Source: Dimargaris cristalligena (taxonomy: Eukaryota; Kickxellomycota; Dimargaritomycetes; Dimargaritales; Dimargaritaceae). Taken from it: a stretch of DNA of 64,000 bases. Shown here one piece after another: positions 1 through 11,164 of this stretch (position 1 is the first letter of the stretch; each line of letters starts with the position of its first letter). A program made the translations under genes and the position numbers. The notes under the pieces are model-generated. The model ran no database searches. It saw nothing but the letters and a program-made list of their open reading frames with translations, and was not told the origin of the DNA. The stretch is taken from NCBI GenBank assembly GCA_027576995.1, contig JANBQC010000073.1, positions 1 through 64,000 of the forward strand, given 5' to 3'.

Positions 1-1280
1 TATTTTATTATAAAAGGTATTATATTTTTAAAGAATTTCATAGAGTGACTAACCAGTTTGCCTGGAGAAGCCACCCTACCCTTTTTGATATATTTTGTTG
101 TTCATTTTAGTGGCTTGACACCACCACACTGTGACACCGGCTGGTCCTCGGATGAGTGTGGCTTCCATGGGAATTGGAAGGCACTAGGATTACCTAGGAG
201 TGATTAGTACGAACCCGGGGAGGTCCGGCCAGTAAGGAGATATCAGTGATGTCCGGCCTTGTTAGGGCTGGGGGTACAATATAGCGCTATACGGCCTGCT
301 ATGATGGTGATTGTAGTGGTTAGATTAGGATAGATTAGGAGGGGTGACACTTCCAGTTCCCATGGAAGACTCCTCTCAGACAAGGACCACCTGGCCTTTC
401 TTATCGATACCTTAATTATGTAGCTTCCCCTTTGGGACCTCCCTTTAGAGTAGTCCCTTGCATATATATAACTGGGCCCCATTGGGACCAGTTAGATTCC
501 TTAGCTTATTCTTACCCCCGCAGTTTACCCCAATAAACTCTATATACACTCACTCCCTCTTGTACTGACCAGTAAGTGTGCCTGCTGCACATTCCTTACA
601 TCAATCCAATCACCTAAACCTTTATTAGTTAGTACTGTGCCCCATACCTAACACTAGTAGCCCGCTTGGCTGAGTCTAAGCCCCACCTACCATTAGAAGC
701 CTATCCCCGAGACTCTTGATGGACTAAGAGTAGTTAACTCAGGCAACATAAGCTAAAAAAAACATTAGTTCCTAATGGGGAAAAACGGGTAGTTTGGTAC
801 CCATATGACATCTGCAACTCCGCTAAGAGACGGGCTATTTATGCTTCAAAGTATAAGGGACTCGAATTCAATATCAATGGGTTCTTGCTTAGGAGTATAA
901 GTCACATTGGAGTGCATCGACCGTCAAACAGGTCCGCCTCTACAGTACCAACCCCTTGTGGTACTGGCCCACATCTAGTTAGTCCAAGATATTGGTAAGA
1001 AGTACTACTACAGGTTCTCTTTGAGGCATTACATTCGGTAGTAAGAGCAAGCGAATGCATCACTTGACGCGCTTTCTTTGGTAATTTTTATGTACCCCTT
1101 ATCAAGCGTTTCCGAACACCCCGCTCTTTTCCCATCTATACTGTCCCGCCTTGCCATTATTTCTCTTTGACATTGGCCCAGCTGAACTCTCTTCCCCATT
1201 AGCCTTGGAGCGCCCCTCCCCCACCCCTTTGTGCACTCTACTTGACCATTACTATCATTCTCTCATTCGGTTCGCCCAGC
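1..1280. other. Intergenic/upstream region, no gene seen
   Basis: No convincing gene. It holds a pair of about 20 bp inverted segments (about 161-181 and 350-371, both built on CTTCCATGGGAA) and, at about 386-401, a short segment (ACCACCTGGCCTTT) that recurs at about 7788. The last 150 bases are pyrimidine-rich and probably form the 5' leader of the MARCH5-like gene. Confidence 0.5.
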
Positions 1281-3844
1281 ATGTCCGACCCAACGATAAC
1301 CGGCGCGGAGGCCTCCACGGATGGGCCTCGCCGATGCTGGATTTGCCTCGGCGATGAAACGGATTCCACCGGGTCATGGTCACAGCCCTGTCCCTGCTCC
1401 CTCGTTTGCCATACGCAATGCTTAATGCGCTGGGTCACCGAAAGCCAACGAGAGGATCCGCAAATGCAGGTAAGCGACCGGTTCTTCCGTTCCATAGTCC
1501 ATTGGCTTATTCAGTTATTCCTGGCCTGAAAGTGGTTTGTCCCATTTAAGCTCCGCTTCCCCTGTGACTTACGGTCATGTATCCTATACTAACTCTCCCG
1601 AGGACCACCTTGTAATCAAATATATTCCATAATTCCTACATATACGCACTCCAGATTCGCTGCCCGCAATGCAACACGCCGTATAAAATGGACCGGCAGC
1701 ATTCTCACATCGTCCGATTTATCAACCGACTCGAACCGCTCGCCACCAAAGCGGCGCTCACCATCGCTGCCAGTGGCCTGACCTCTTGTGCATTCACTTG
1801 TATGACGACTTACGGGTAAGTTCTTTCCATACTTCTAGCGAAATGTCTCAGACAAATTGTGGCCCTGGGGAGTGCAAATGGCGTTAACCGCGTATAGTCC
1901 GATGCTGCAGCTTTATTTGGCCGTAAATCAAGCGATAAACCCTTCTATTAATCCTTCATTCCATTCATACAATACCTCATAATCCCAATTTTTTATTTAT
2001 ACCGATGCCTTTAGTGCCTATGCCGTCCTGACGCTGTGTGGTTCTCTGGAGGGAACGCGTCTCCTGGGTTCTCCCACCCCCTGGGGATGGCGGATATGGG
2101 TAGGTTTAACTTTTGCAACCACTTCCGCCTCTACCTACACACATTTAGTATGCCGTGATTCTTTGGACAATTGGCTATGAGCAATCCCATTTGCTATACC
2201 CTTCTAATCTCGCCAGGTCTATATATTTGATTTTATGTTTTAAATCCTACCGGAATGCAACTTGCTAGGTGGGCTTGCCCCTGATCCCCATGATCCTTGT
2301 CGGCTCTCGTACCCCAATATTCGACAATGTTCTACCTCTACTTCCTCTGATATTTGTGCAGCCCCACGACCTATCACCAACGTTCCCCCCTAACTCCGCC
2401 ACTATCGTAACGGCCCTTCCGTGGGTGCGGTAAGTCTCACCCTTTATCCCAGTACAGCTTTTATCAACTATTATATTGATTTAAAAAAATCTGCTACCTG
2501 GGCCCTCAACTTACTAACCTAATCTGCAATTATCGGCATTATTTTTATGCTTGCCATATATAGCATGATCTATAATGGAATATATGATCACTATTTTGGC
2601 ACGCTCGACCTCGAGTACATTCTACACATGGCACCCGACAGCGTCGATATTGAGACTGCGGTGAATATTACAACCAATACCGACGATGGCCATGTGTACC
2701 GTCAAGTGCTAAACACGTCTCTCGCAGACCAAATCGACTTTATGCAACGAAGGGACTCCATGGGTCAAGGTAAAGGTGGCTTGTTTAATTCGGGACTTTT
2801 GATATCGATGATCTGCCATCCCATCATCAGCTATTTACCCTTTTGATTCACTCTTGCCTCGACATTTCAGTTTTTTTTATCTAATTCAACACTCGGAATT
2901 ACTAACGGCTGGTTTTCTTTGGTATTTATACGTTGTTGTTTTTTGGCCGAACTGCTTATTTTCAGATGTTCTAGCTATTGACCAGATAGACCAAATTCAT
3001 CGCGGCCCTGGGGACACGGTTGTTGAACTACAGACTGGGATTCAACTCAAGGGAACCGCATTTGTTCGGGCAGTCGTGAGTGCACTTATTTTCCCAGGTA
3101 AGGATACTGGCGCTTATATGTATATATCTCTATATTTCTCACCATGGTGGGTCACTGAAATGCTTAAGTCGTCTTTTATAGCCAGACATACTGGGTGAGT
3201 GTTATATGTGGTGTCACTACTGTATCCCATAGCTAATGACCGAAATGTGTATATTTATTTTGATTTGATCGGGAATTAGCAATATCGTCTTTCTGTGGAA
3301 GGTAAGCTAATATTACATTATATTCATTCAGAGCATACGCCTCGACCCCGATCTTTAATTGCGCAAAACGATCATCCGCACATGAGCTGACTAATGAGCC
3401 TATTTTGATCCGTGTTGGTCGTTGTGCTTTCACCCACTAGTCTTTTGGGCACGATGCCTTTGTTCCGCCGCAACTTACCTGCCCCATTTCAACGGAATGT
3501 ACTCGGCGGGTGCCTTTTTGTTCTTTTTAAGGTAGGTCAATTGCTGCGTGACTAGTTACATACTTGGGGCGCACAGACGAATTAATCTGAACTACCCTCT
3601 ATCGATTGGCTATGTATATTCCCCTTGCTGCTAAATAGAGCACATTCCACATTGTCCCGGCCTGGGCTATCTTTGTCTATTATTGGCGAACTATTTTTTA
3701 CTGTTAATCTCACACCCTATGCGCGTGCGACTGCTGTATTTTGCATGTTTTTTTCTCTCTCTCTAGGACATTGTCTCCGTACTGTACAAATATCGAGCGG
3801 TACAGTCCCGCAAACGCCGGCGAATCCTAAACTATGGCGAGTAG
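1281..3844 (+). CDS. MARCH5-like membrane-bound RING-CH E3 ubiquitin ligase (nine exons)
   Basis: Probable E3 ubiquitin ligase of the outer mitochondrial or ER membrane. Exons: 1281-1469, 1655-1815, 2015-2099, 2269-2429, 2564-2769, 2966-3097, 3280-3301, 3441-3531, 3767-3844; all introns are GT-AG, phases agree, and the product is 374 residues. The RING-CH finger is at residues 19-69: C19/C22, C37/C39, H44/C47, then C66/C69 at the start of exon 2 (IRCPQCNTPY). The C-x-C to His spacing is four, shorter than the seven of animal MARCH5. Downstream are hydrophobic segments typical of MARCH5, including VGLPLIPMILVGS, and a C-terminus ending RRRILNYGE, close to the MARCH5 end. The 22-base exon 7 restores the conserved stretch after ALIFP. 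The start is the ATG at 1281; the open frame before it has no ATG. It converges on the MFS gene. The family call is from motif memory, not a search; exon borders are inferred. Confidence 0.88.
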
Positions 3845-4314
3845 AAATGAGTCACTTCAGCCATGGGCTTTCCACCCCACCATGTTTCAATTATTGGACA
3901 AGCATGACTGGTTTTTAAATTCACAGTCCGCATCAAGCAATCGGAGTTTTTTTAGATATATCTCATTATATGGAATCAATCAAATAGTTCTTTCTTGCCA
4001 GCCTCTTTAAAGCTCAATGATCCATCATATAGAGAGCGGGGTGACTATGCTCGCCTCGTGGGTCTGGTAAGCCTGGTAGGTCGACATTAAGTTGGCTTGG
4101 TCATCAACAAATACACCATTCCAGTGGTTATATGCCATAAACTCAATCACAATATGGCCAATAGGACTGGACATGTATCAGCGACAGCACTCGATTTCTG
4201 TGACAATCCACTGGTTTTAATAAAGGGCGGTAGTCAGTTATAAAGTTTTATTTTGATACACCGATTTCGCCCAACCAAAATGATGGCCATGCTGGGCTGG
4301 ACTGAATCATATTA
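3845..4314. other. Convergent intergenic spacer
   Basis: The 3' ends of the MARCH5-like gene (+) and the MFS gene (-) face each other here. I see only AT-rich trailer sequence; no RNA gene or repeat was recognised. Confidence 0.6.
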
Positions 4315-6045
4315 CTATGCGCGGTGGCCGTGGGTCTGGCGCCAACTACCCCCCTTAAAGTATAACAGAAATCCCAAAGCCGCACCTACGCAGCATGTCA
4401 AGGACAGCATAGTAAACGTCCAGCCCACACCAATAGAGCGGCTCACTGAGTCGATTATACCGGTCCAGAGGGCTGTGTAGAGGCCACGGAACATATTGGC
4501 CATGGATGTGATGGACGCGCTGTTGGTGGTGAACAGATCGACCAGATAGGTGGAAAAAACCGAAAATATGGCATTGGTGGCGAAACCGACTGGAGGTTGC
4601 AATATATGTAGGAAACAGTATATGCGGATAGAAATTAGACCAGAAACCGGGGCAATTCAATCAACAAAGTACAGGTACTTCCGATGAATTCGGCACAGTC
4701 GCACGATAGGAGCCCTGTGAATTCAAGTTGATTCGGGAGGTGGGTGATGTCCCCAAATAATCGATGAACTGGGAGGTGGGTATGGAAACTTACCAAAGAA
4801 TTGTGAGCACAAGGCAAGAGCAATCGGGGTTTTGAAGTGCATAAACCAGCCGTAAGCCAGTATTCCGAGGGGGAAAATAATGCTGCATAGGAGAACAAAG
4901 GGAAGCCGCGCTTCCACGGGGCGGTCTTTGGAATGGTCGGCCGAGGTGGATGGAGTGGTAGTAGGAGGGGAACTCCCCTTCTCGTTGGGCAGGGATGTAT
5001 CCAGTTGCGTCGACTTGCGTAAGTGACGTTGCAAGGTATAGTCAGCCATGGTCCCCCCTAGAATAGCGCCCAGGACGTTACCCGCCCCTGAGGCAATGTA
5101 ACACAACCCCACGGTGGCGGTGGTGTAGCCATAGTCGCGCTTGAGGAGCACGGTCATGATGGTGTTCATGGAATAAAACGAGGCCATGATGAGGGACATT
5201 TCGACCACGGGAATGACCACATAGGGACGTCGGAGCGTCCCGAATACGGCGAAGGGGTTCAATAGGGACCAGGTGAAGATGGGGGGATTCCGAAGGACTT
5301 CCTCGCACGAGAGACCTTGCAGGTCGATGCGATACTTCCGCACCACAGAGGGCCGATGGGTTTCCGGCAGCACAAAGGTCAGGAGGAGCCACGAAATACC
5401 GCTCAGAATGGTCGTCATCCAAAAGATCGAGCGCCAGCCGAGGGCCTGGCCGACATAGCCACCCAGGATAGTTCCGAAAATTGGGCCGGTCATTTGGCCC
5501 CCGAAGTACAGGCCGAGCGCTTGACCGCGGTGGGCCGGTTCGTAAATATCGCAAATGGTGCCGGCTCCTCCGGCGATGAGGACGGACCCCCCAAAAGCCT
5601 GGAAGAACCGCATAGCAATTAGACAGGAGGGATTGGGCGACAGGGCACATCCGACCGACGCAGCGGTACATATGAGAGAGCCGCACGAGAATGCCCAGCG
5701 CCGACCGAAATTATCCCCAAGGGGGCCCCAGAGCAAGGGGGCGATGGCCATGGCCGCCATGAATACCGAAATAGCCGCGTTGATGGTACTCACAGTAGTA
5801 TTCATGTCGTTGGCAATATCGGGTAGGGCGGGCAAAAATACATTGGAGCTGAAGGGGGCAACAATGCCGGTAAAGGCGATGATGGCCACCATGAAACGTT
5901 TATGGACAGTTGAAAATGTCGAATAAGGGACCGGGGAAAGCACGGAGTCGAGCGTCGACTGGCTCCGGTTATCATGCCAGGTGGTATGGGCACCGTTAGA
6001 TGAAGGGGACGGCGACTTCCCCGTGACTGTGACTTGCAATGACAT
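4315..6045 (-). CDS. MFS drug:H+ antiporter, DHA1/Qdr-like (copy 1, one intron)
   Basis: Plasma-membrane proton-coupled exporter of the DHA1 type by family; substrate unknown. Exon 1 is 6045-4794 and exon 2 is 4589-4315, joined across a 204-base GT-AG intron (4793-4590), giving 508 residues. After a polar N-terminal tail of about 50 residues there are about 12 hydrophobic segments. Motif A is GPLGDNFGRR (107-116), in the loop between helices 2 and 3, and the helix-5 antiporter motif is GPIFGTILGGYVG (about 187-199). A Ser/Thr/Pro-rich cytosolic loop lies between the two halves. Exon 2 supplies VGFATNAIFSVFSTYLVDLF and the last helices; without it the protein would lack its end. The start is the first ATG in frame. 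The paralogue at 13793-15487 has the same layout but no intron at this point. Confidence 0.9.
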
Positions 6046-8954
6046 TATAGGTTAAGAACGGGGGGTTCTTTGAAATTGGGCGTGAATTAGATAGGGAAGT
6101 TGCGGTTACTGTATGAGAGTCGTAAAAGTTGGTCGTTATAGCAATCGGGAAAAGGGTGTGCGCGAAAATAGCAATACATATAAATAAACAGCACACGCCA
6201 GGTTGAAACGTGAGTGGGCACCACGGTAAACAAAGCCAAAATAAGCAGGTAGAGCGGGGTCAGTTTCTATTTGGAGCGAATTCGGTCCAGGTTTATATCG
6301 AGCCGGGTTCTCCCAAAGACGGCCCACCCGGTTGCCACCGACTCCTCCTCCCCCCTTGGGAAGGGGGATTTTTTTAGTGACTATTGGGCGTCAGTTGACC
6401 AAGCTGCTCCGTAATTTTTGTTTTTACTGGCGTGCCCCCCCCCCTCCCACTCAGACCCGGCGGATTCGACCATACGGGGATTAGGTGTAACATGGACTCA
6501 CTTTAGCCACAGGCCGAGTGGCAATCCCAACTGGATGAGTATTGCACCCTGCTGAGCTGGCATCACCACCCCGTATGCATCGTTTACCCGTTTTACTCGG
6601 AGGATGGGTGTACCCATGCTGAGTCAAGCTGGTCCGGAGACCATCGATCCGGTTGATGTGACGACGTATGCCATAGAGGTAGGGATGAATAAGATATACG
6701 TGTAACTGTTACCACGTGCGGCGACTTACATAAATCAAAGGTGTGGGGGAGACTATGACTTGGAGCCAGTCACGAACGCACTAGTAGTCTCGCCAGTAAG
6801 TGATGAGTCGTACGTTGAAAATGCCGGAATAAAATATCCGGTCAAGTAATTACAGGTTAATGGAATCTACCAAAGTCAGGGTGGCGGACTAGACGGAAGC
6901 GCTATTTAGAAACAGTCAGCGAATTGTGGCGAAATGCAGAGGAGTGGATGATGTAACTTGGTGTATAGTATTAAATCGCGGTGGTGGCGGAGCCTACTGC
7001 ACTACTTATAACACCGGAAGCTGCGTAGGTCAACGGCTTGATCTTACTAACGACTGTCTAAGTTAACTAGGTGGGCATCAGAGTGTGACTGTATTTAATA
7101 TAATAGCAGCATAAGTGTGACTGTATCCCCTAGCCCCATGTCACCTCCTACATCGGCTCTTAAATACCTCACCAATGAGTACCACCAGCTACATTTAAAT
7201 TTAATGTTAATGGCGTGCTGCCGGCTATCCCGCTACCCCTGACCACTACGGGAGATTTCGGTTGCAAAATGTTTTCGTTTTTATAATTTTTGGAAAGAAA
7301 TATATAATATAGATGCGATTGTAGTAGCCCCTAGCATTGCGCATTCCACGGGATAGTGGATTAACGACTTTCTAGCCATTCACTCTCGGAAGATAATGGT
7401 GATCGTAGCCACTGCCCCTACTCTACTTCCCTATTACTATAGAATGGGCTAGTGAGCCCCCTTTTGAATGACGTCAATGGACTGTCCTATCTCGCCAATT
7501 AAGGGGAATCGGCCCGACCAGCGTTCGAATGTTTTTTTTTGAAAATGCGGGCTAGGAACGAGCCTGCCCAATGTCAGCCCGACGCAACGCCATTTATTCT
7601 AACAGATTACGGATCACCCGTAATAAATCTGCGATATACCCCCGACTCTTGACAAGACTGGGACATGCTACTCTACACTACCGACTCCCGCAGTCCACGT
7701 AGCCTATTGTATGGCGGGCCTTTTTTTATTGTGTCTTTTCTCCGCCCGTACCCATCAGCTGAAATGGAAATATCACTGCAAATGAGACCACCTGGCCTTT
7801 GCTTTATCGAATGCTACATACATGGGTGAAACTCAATCCAACTGTATAAGATTTTGGTTTAGTAAAGCCCACATTATCAACCGGATACTTCGCTACACAT
7901 ATATCTTGAACCTCGCCTATATTTAACTTGCCAATACCTCCAACTAATGACCTTCCAGTCAGGGGGAACCCTACCTCTCCCTTATCCTGTTCTCCTGAAC
8001 GGGGGAAGGAGTCATCGCCGTACTGTAGCGATCTCCTGCTTCGTCAACGATGGTCCAATCATCTCAGCCTCATCTACTTTTGGCCTGATTATAATGCATT
8101 ATACGACTTAGATAGAACATATAAAACTGAGGGGTGTGATGACGCTCTCTGCCTCGTATTTTTGTATTTACGATCATCCCCGATAGCTAGATACCCAATA
8201 CTTAGTTAGGTGTAAAAATAATAAGCAATGGTATTAATAAAATCCCGGCACAGGTGACCACATAGGAACTACACTGCCGTAAAACAAGGAGCTACTGCGA
8301 TATGGACTAAACCCGCGACCATTCCCCGCCATCCACCACGTAAAAAACACTCTATAACTGATATGTTTCTCATTTAGACATTTACTGCTACTTCGCTCAA
8401 TCAGCCACAGCTCCACAGCTCCACTGCACTAATTAAACTATTTACCCCTCACCATAATGCACCCGACTTTGAGTCCCCAAGAACAAGAGAATCTTCCCTT
8501 CTACCCTTATGTTAGTTCTAAAGTATTAAACATAAAGAATCTGGACCCATATTTACGGTAATTGGCTATTCAATAAAATATGAATCGTTAAAGCACCCTC
8601 GAATTGCGCAATAAGGGTTTAAGGGAGCTAATGCCCTCCTAGATTGAAAGACGTCAGTCTATTTCTAAAGTTCCGGTTATTATATTGCCAAATGAAAAAT
8701 AATCCCCAATAGACAATCCAATATGTGAAATTATCTCACCGGTACAATTTACCAATTATGTATATGCCTATTTAGCATTTATACCACGTCCAATGTTTAC
8801 TTTATTGTTCCATTATAAGCAAATAGGACAATAAATATAGCCATGGGGATTCTGAGCTTCGTCCGAAATTAAGGTGACCCCCCAAAAAAGTGAAATAATC
8901 TGCCATTCCGGGGCAGTAAAATGGGGGTAGGCCGCCGATAAGGTAGCAAACCTA
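6046..8954. other. Long intergenic region upstream of the MFS gene
   Basis: Mostly AT-rich. The first 400 bases are probably the MFS promoter. A possible Cys-rich exon lies at about 6891-7066 (see findings). A tandem GTGTGACTGTAT pair is at about 7083-7126. At about 7820-7870 is one end of the TIR element described at 17770, with no recognisable partner end. A 93-codon open frame at 7928-8209 shows no family and no codon bias, so I do not call it. Confidence 0.45.
6891..7066 (+). CDS. Possible terminal exon of a small Cys-rich protein
   Basis: From a possible acceptor (GGACTAG, ending at 6890) an open frame runs to TAA at 7064-7066. It encodes about 57 residues with the pattern CRGVDDVTWC, then GGGAYCTTYNTGSC, then NDCLS: five cysteines in 35 residues with Gly, Tyr and Asn between them, which looks like a secreted disulfide-bonded domain. 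A possible preceding exon starts with ATG at 6616-6618 (MLSQAGPETIDPVDV) and ends at a GTAGGG donor near 6679, in matching phase, but it has no signal peptide. Codon use is unbiased, unlike the certain genes nearby. I recognise no family. It could well be chance. Confidence 0.2.
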
Positions 8955-9337
8955 TTATATGGGGACGACAAAATCATTGAAAAGGTACTGGCTGCGTTTA
9001 TCGACAACAACGTAGTCATTCTCATCCAAATCAATTCCTTCGGAATTCAACAGGCTACGCTTGTTGCTCACTTTACCGCAACCCCAGTCGCTGTCAAGAA
9101 AGAAAAAATTATAGTAAAGCAAAACTAAAGGTTAGAAAAGCTGGGCATTATGGTACACATTGGAAGCAACCAGTGGACTATCTATAATCAACCAACTTAC
9201 CCTGAAAACCCACCCAAATAGAGATCAGAGGCGAGGACTCGGTGGCCTACGAGAATTAAGCAGATCTTGTAAGAGAATCGATTGGTTAGTATTGAGTCAA
9301 CATGTGCATTGTCCACCAATTGACATGGTAGCGGCCT

Positions 9338-9378
<41 letters not shown>

Positions 9379-10302
9379 TCGTGTTCAATCCACGAAGGGC
9401 GCATCATTGATGTTCACTGTGTTATCGTTGTTCAATGTTATCTGTGATTATTTTTTCATTTGCGATTATTTTTTTCATCAAACACTTACATGGTACAGGG
9501 AGGGGATCGAATGGGTTATTCCTTAGAGCCTGGCCCACTATGATGGATGAGTAAATAGGATGGAGGGCCAAATGAGAAGTGCGACTATTTTGGTAAATAC
9601 CATGGTAAAGGGTAGTAACATAAAATAGGGTGGTGGACCACCATAACAATGTGTGGATGTAGAATATTTACCTGCGCGCGGGGACGATTTGAGGGCGTCC
9701 GAGATCATTTTGTAGGTGGAAATACGACCAGCGGGAATCTTATTACCATGGGCATATGTAGATTAGTGAGTTGATGGTAGATATCCCACATGGATACGGT
9801 TAAGTACGAAGGGGGTTAGTTACGAATAATCTGGACTTTAAAGCAATTTGCGAAAAAAAAACTGGAATAAAGAGAGGGCCGGTTGGCAAAGCGACTATTA
9901 GCCGCTATAAGCCAAGGCTTACCTGGGCGCAGAGGTCATAAACTCTGAACTGAAACTCCGTCACCCGTCTACTTGTTTTGGAGTTGATGAAATCCGACCG
10001 TTCGCCCGACTGGGTGGGGAAGTACTTGACTGCTGGCGGGAACGCACGGGCCAAAGACATATATATATATATATATATAAGCATCGCTGTTAGTCAGGAA
10101 ATTCGCACATGAGTTAGCCGTATCCCTTATGGGCTATTGCCTAGATTCGAGGACGAGGGTCTCGCTATTCCGTCAGGGTTAGTTAGGGTGAACCTTATCT
10201 AGTGAAGTTACCCCTCCCAGAAACACTTGGTGGGTGCTGCGGCTACCGAAAAGGGAGCTTACCTTCCGTGGCGGAGTCCACATTCACAACGGGCGGGGAC
10301 AT
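8955..10302 (-). CDS. MGMT: O6-alkylguanine-DNA alkyltransferase (MGMT/Ogt family), six short exons
   Basis: Suicide DNA-repair protein that moves alkyl groups from O6-alkylguanine to its own cysteine. Exons: 10302-10263, 10032-9923, 9738-9672, 9537-9490, 9246-9201, 9090-8955; all GT-AG, phases agree, 447 bases, 148 residues. Family landmarks run in order: VTEFQFRVYDLCAQIPAGR, then ISTYKMISDAL, the Arg-finger/recognition helix SSPRAVGQAL, the Asn hinge NNP, the active site PCHRV (Cys89), then LGGFSG and KRSLLNSEG. Since PC is followed by HRV and not replaced by Trp, this should be a true transferase and not an ATL protein. Exon 4 ends after the first base of the Cys codon, so an intron splits the active site. 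At 148 residues it lacks the usual N-terminal domain. tRNA-Phe lies antisense in intron 4 (9489-9247). It is divergent from ENT3, with 862 bases between start codons. Confidence 0.85.
9331..9403 (+). tRNA. tRNA-Phe (anticodon GAA), intronless, inside an MGMT intron
   Basis: A full 73-base cloverleaf: acceptor GCGGCCT, D arm AGCTC...GAGC, anticodon arm TCAGA-CTGAAGA-TCTGA with anticodon GAA, variable AGGTC, T arm TCGTG-TTCAATC-CACGA, acceptor AGGGCGC and discriminator A. The body is very close to yeast tRNA-Phe, but there is no anticodon-loop intron. The fourth acceptor pair is a G-G mismatch. The A box (TAGCTCAGTTGGGAG) and B box (GTTCAATCC) are present. It lies wholly inside intron 4 of the alkyltransferase gene, on the opposite strand. 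Confidence 0.95.
9451..9475 (+). terminator. Probable Pol III terminator of tRNA-Phe
   Basis: The first T run after the tRNA is T6 at 9451-9456, followed by T7 at 9469-9475. The trailer would be about 47 bases, longer than usual. The runs lie just inside the alkyltransferase donor site at 9489. Confidence 0.55.
10058..10079. repeat. (AT)n microsatellite in MGMT intron 1
   Basis: About 11 AT units within the first intron of the alkyltransferase gene. Confidence 0.9.
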
Positions 10303-11164
10303 GGTGAGTACAGACGATAGGAAGCTGCAAAGAGCGGACAAAGGTGGATTGGTGTAGGACGTATGTTAAAGTCGACGACACGGAAGGCCTGAAAAGTGAG
10401 GAAAGAGAGGTAAAGGAAGCCGAGTGCAGCAGTGCAGAGTATTTGAAACTTTTATGATGGTGTCGTAGTTGCTGCGGCATCTGGGGGGGAGAGCTCTGTT
10501 GCTCGCTGACCCTGTCGTGTTCCTGTGAGTAGTGGTGTGGGGGACACTATTGCATCAGAGTATGGGAAATAGGAGGAGGGCTGTGAAATGACAAGGGTCA
10601 CGTGTATATTCTTACTGTGTTTATAGATGTGCTCTCCTCCCTCCACCCTTCAAACCCTCCACAATACTCAAACCTTGGTCTCCTATATCCCAAACTGGTA
10701 TAAATGTTCTTGAGGCTGAGATGCTCTACTTCTCCTCAACTTATACCCCAGTTTCCCTCCCTGTCGATATACATCGAACTGCACATGGGACAGGAGGAGG
10801 AGTGTTTGGTACATGTATGGGAAATGGACCCCGAAACGGTCGGGTAATTGGCCACTGTACCGAAGGTATATTATTAATTGGGTACTTTTGGAGCGGGTCA
10901 CTGAGCTGGGGTCCTTTGTAGAGGACATGAGGCCGGATGAGTGCGGGTTGGCAGACCACACCTGTCGACCAGCCAAGGTGCAGTTAGGGGCCTAACACCT
11001 TCTCCAATCACCACCACCACAAGTCATCTGTTCTGTGCATTGCTCCCCAGGGTTATTTATCTGCTTGTTTATTCCTATTCATTTTGCCTCCACTTTCCAT
11101 CCACCTGACCTCATCTCATACCATCCCCCCCTCCCGCCCATCCGCACCCGCTAAACTCGCCACC
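10303..11164. other. Divergent promoter region, MGMT / ENT3
   Basis: This 862-base spacer lies between two start codons pointing outward, so it probably carries both promoters. Pyrimidine-rich sequence (about 11070-11150) precedes the ENT3 ATG. No gene or repeat recognised. Confidence 0.6.

Noticed and set aside
3182..3194. 13-base microexon in the MARCH5-like gene
   Set aside because: It keeps frame but gives no similarity, whereas 3280-3301 restores a conserved stretch.
5078..5686. 202-codon frame overlapping MFS copy 1
   Set aside because: Same strand, other frame, inside a clear MFS gene; Arg/Pro/His-rich shadow composition.
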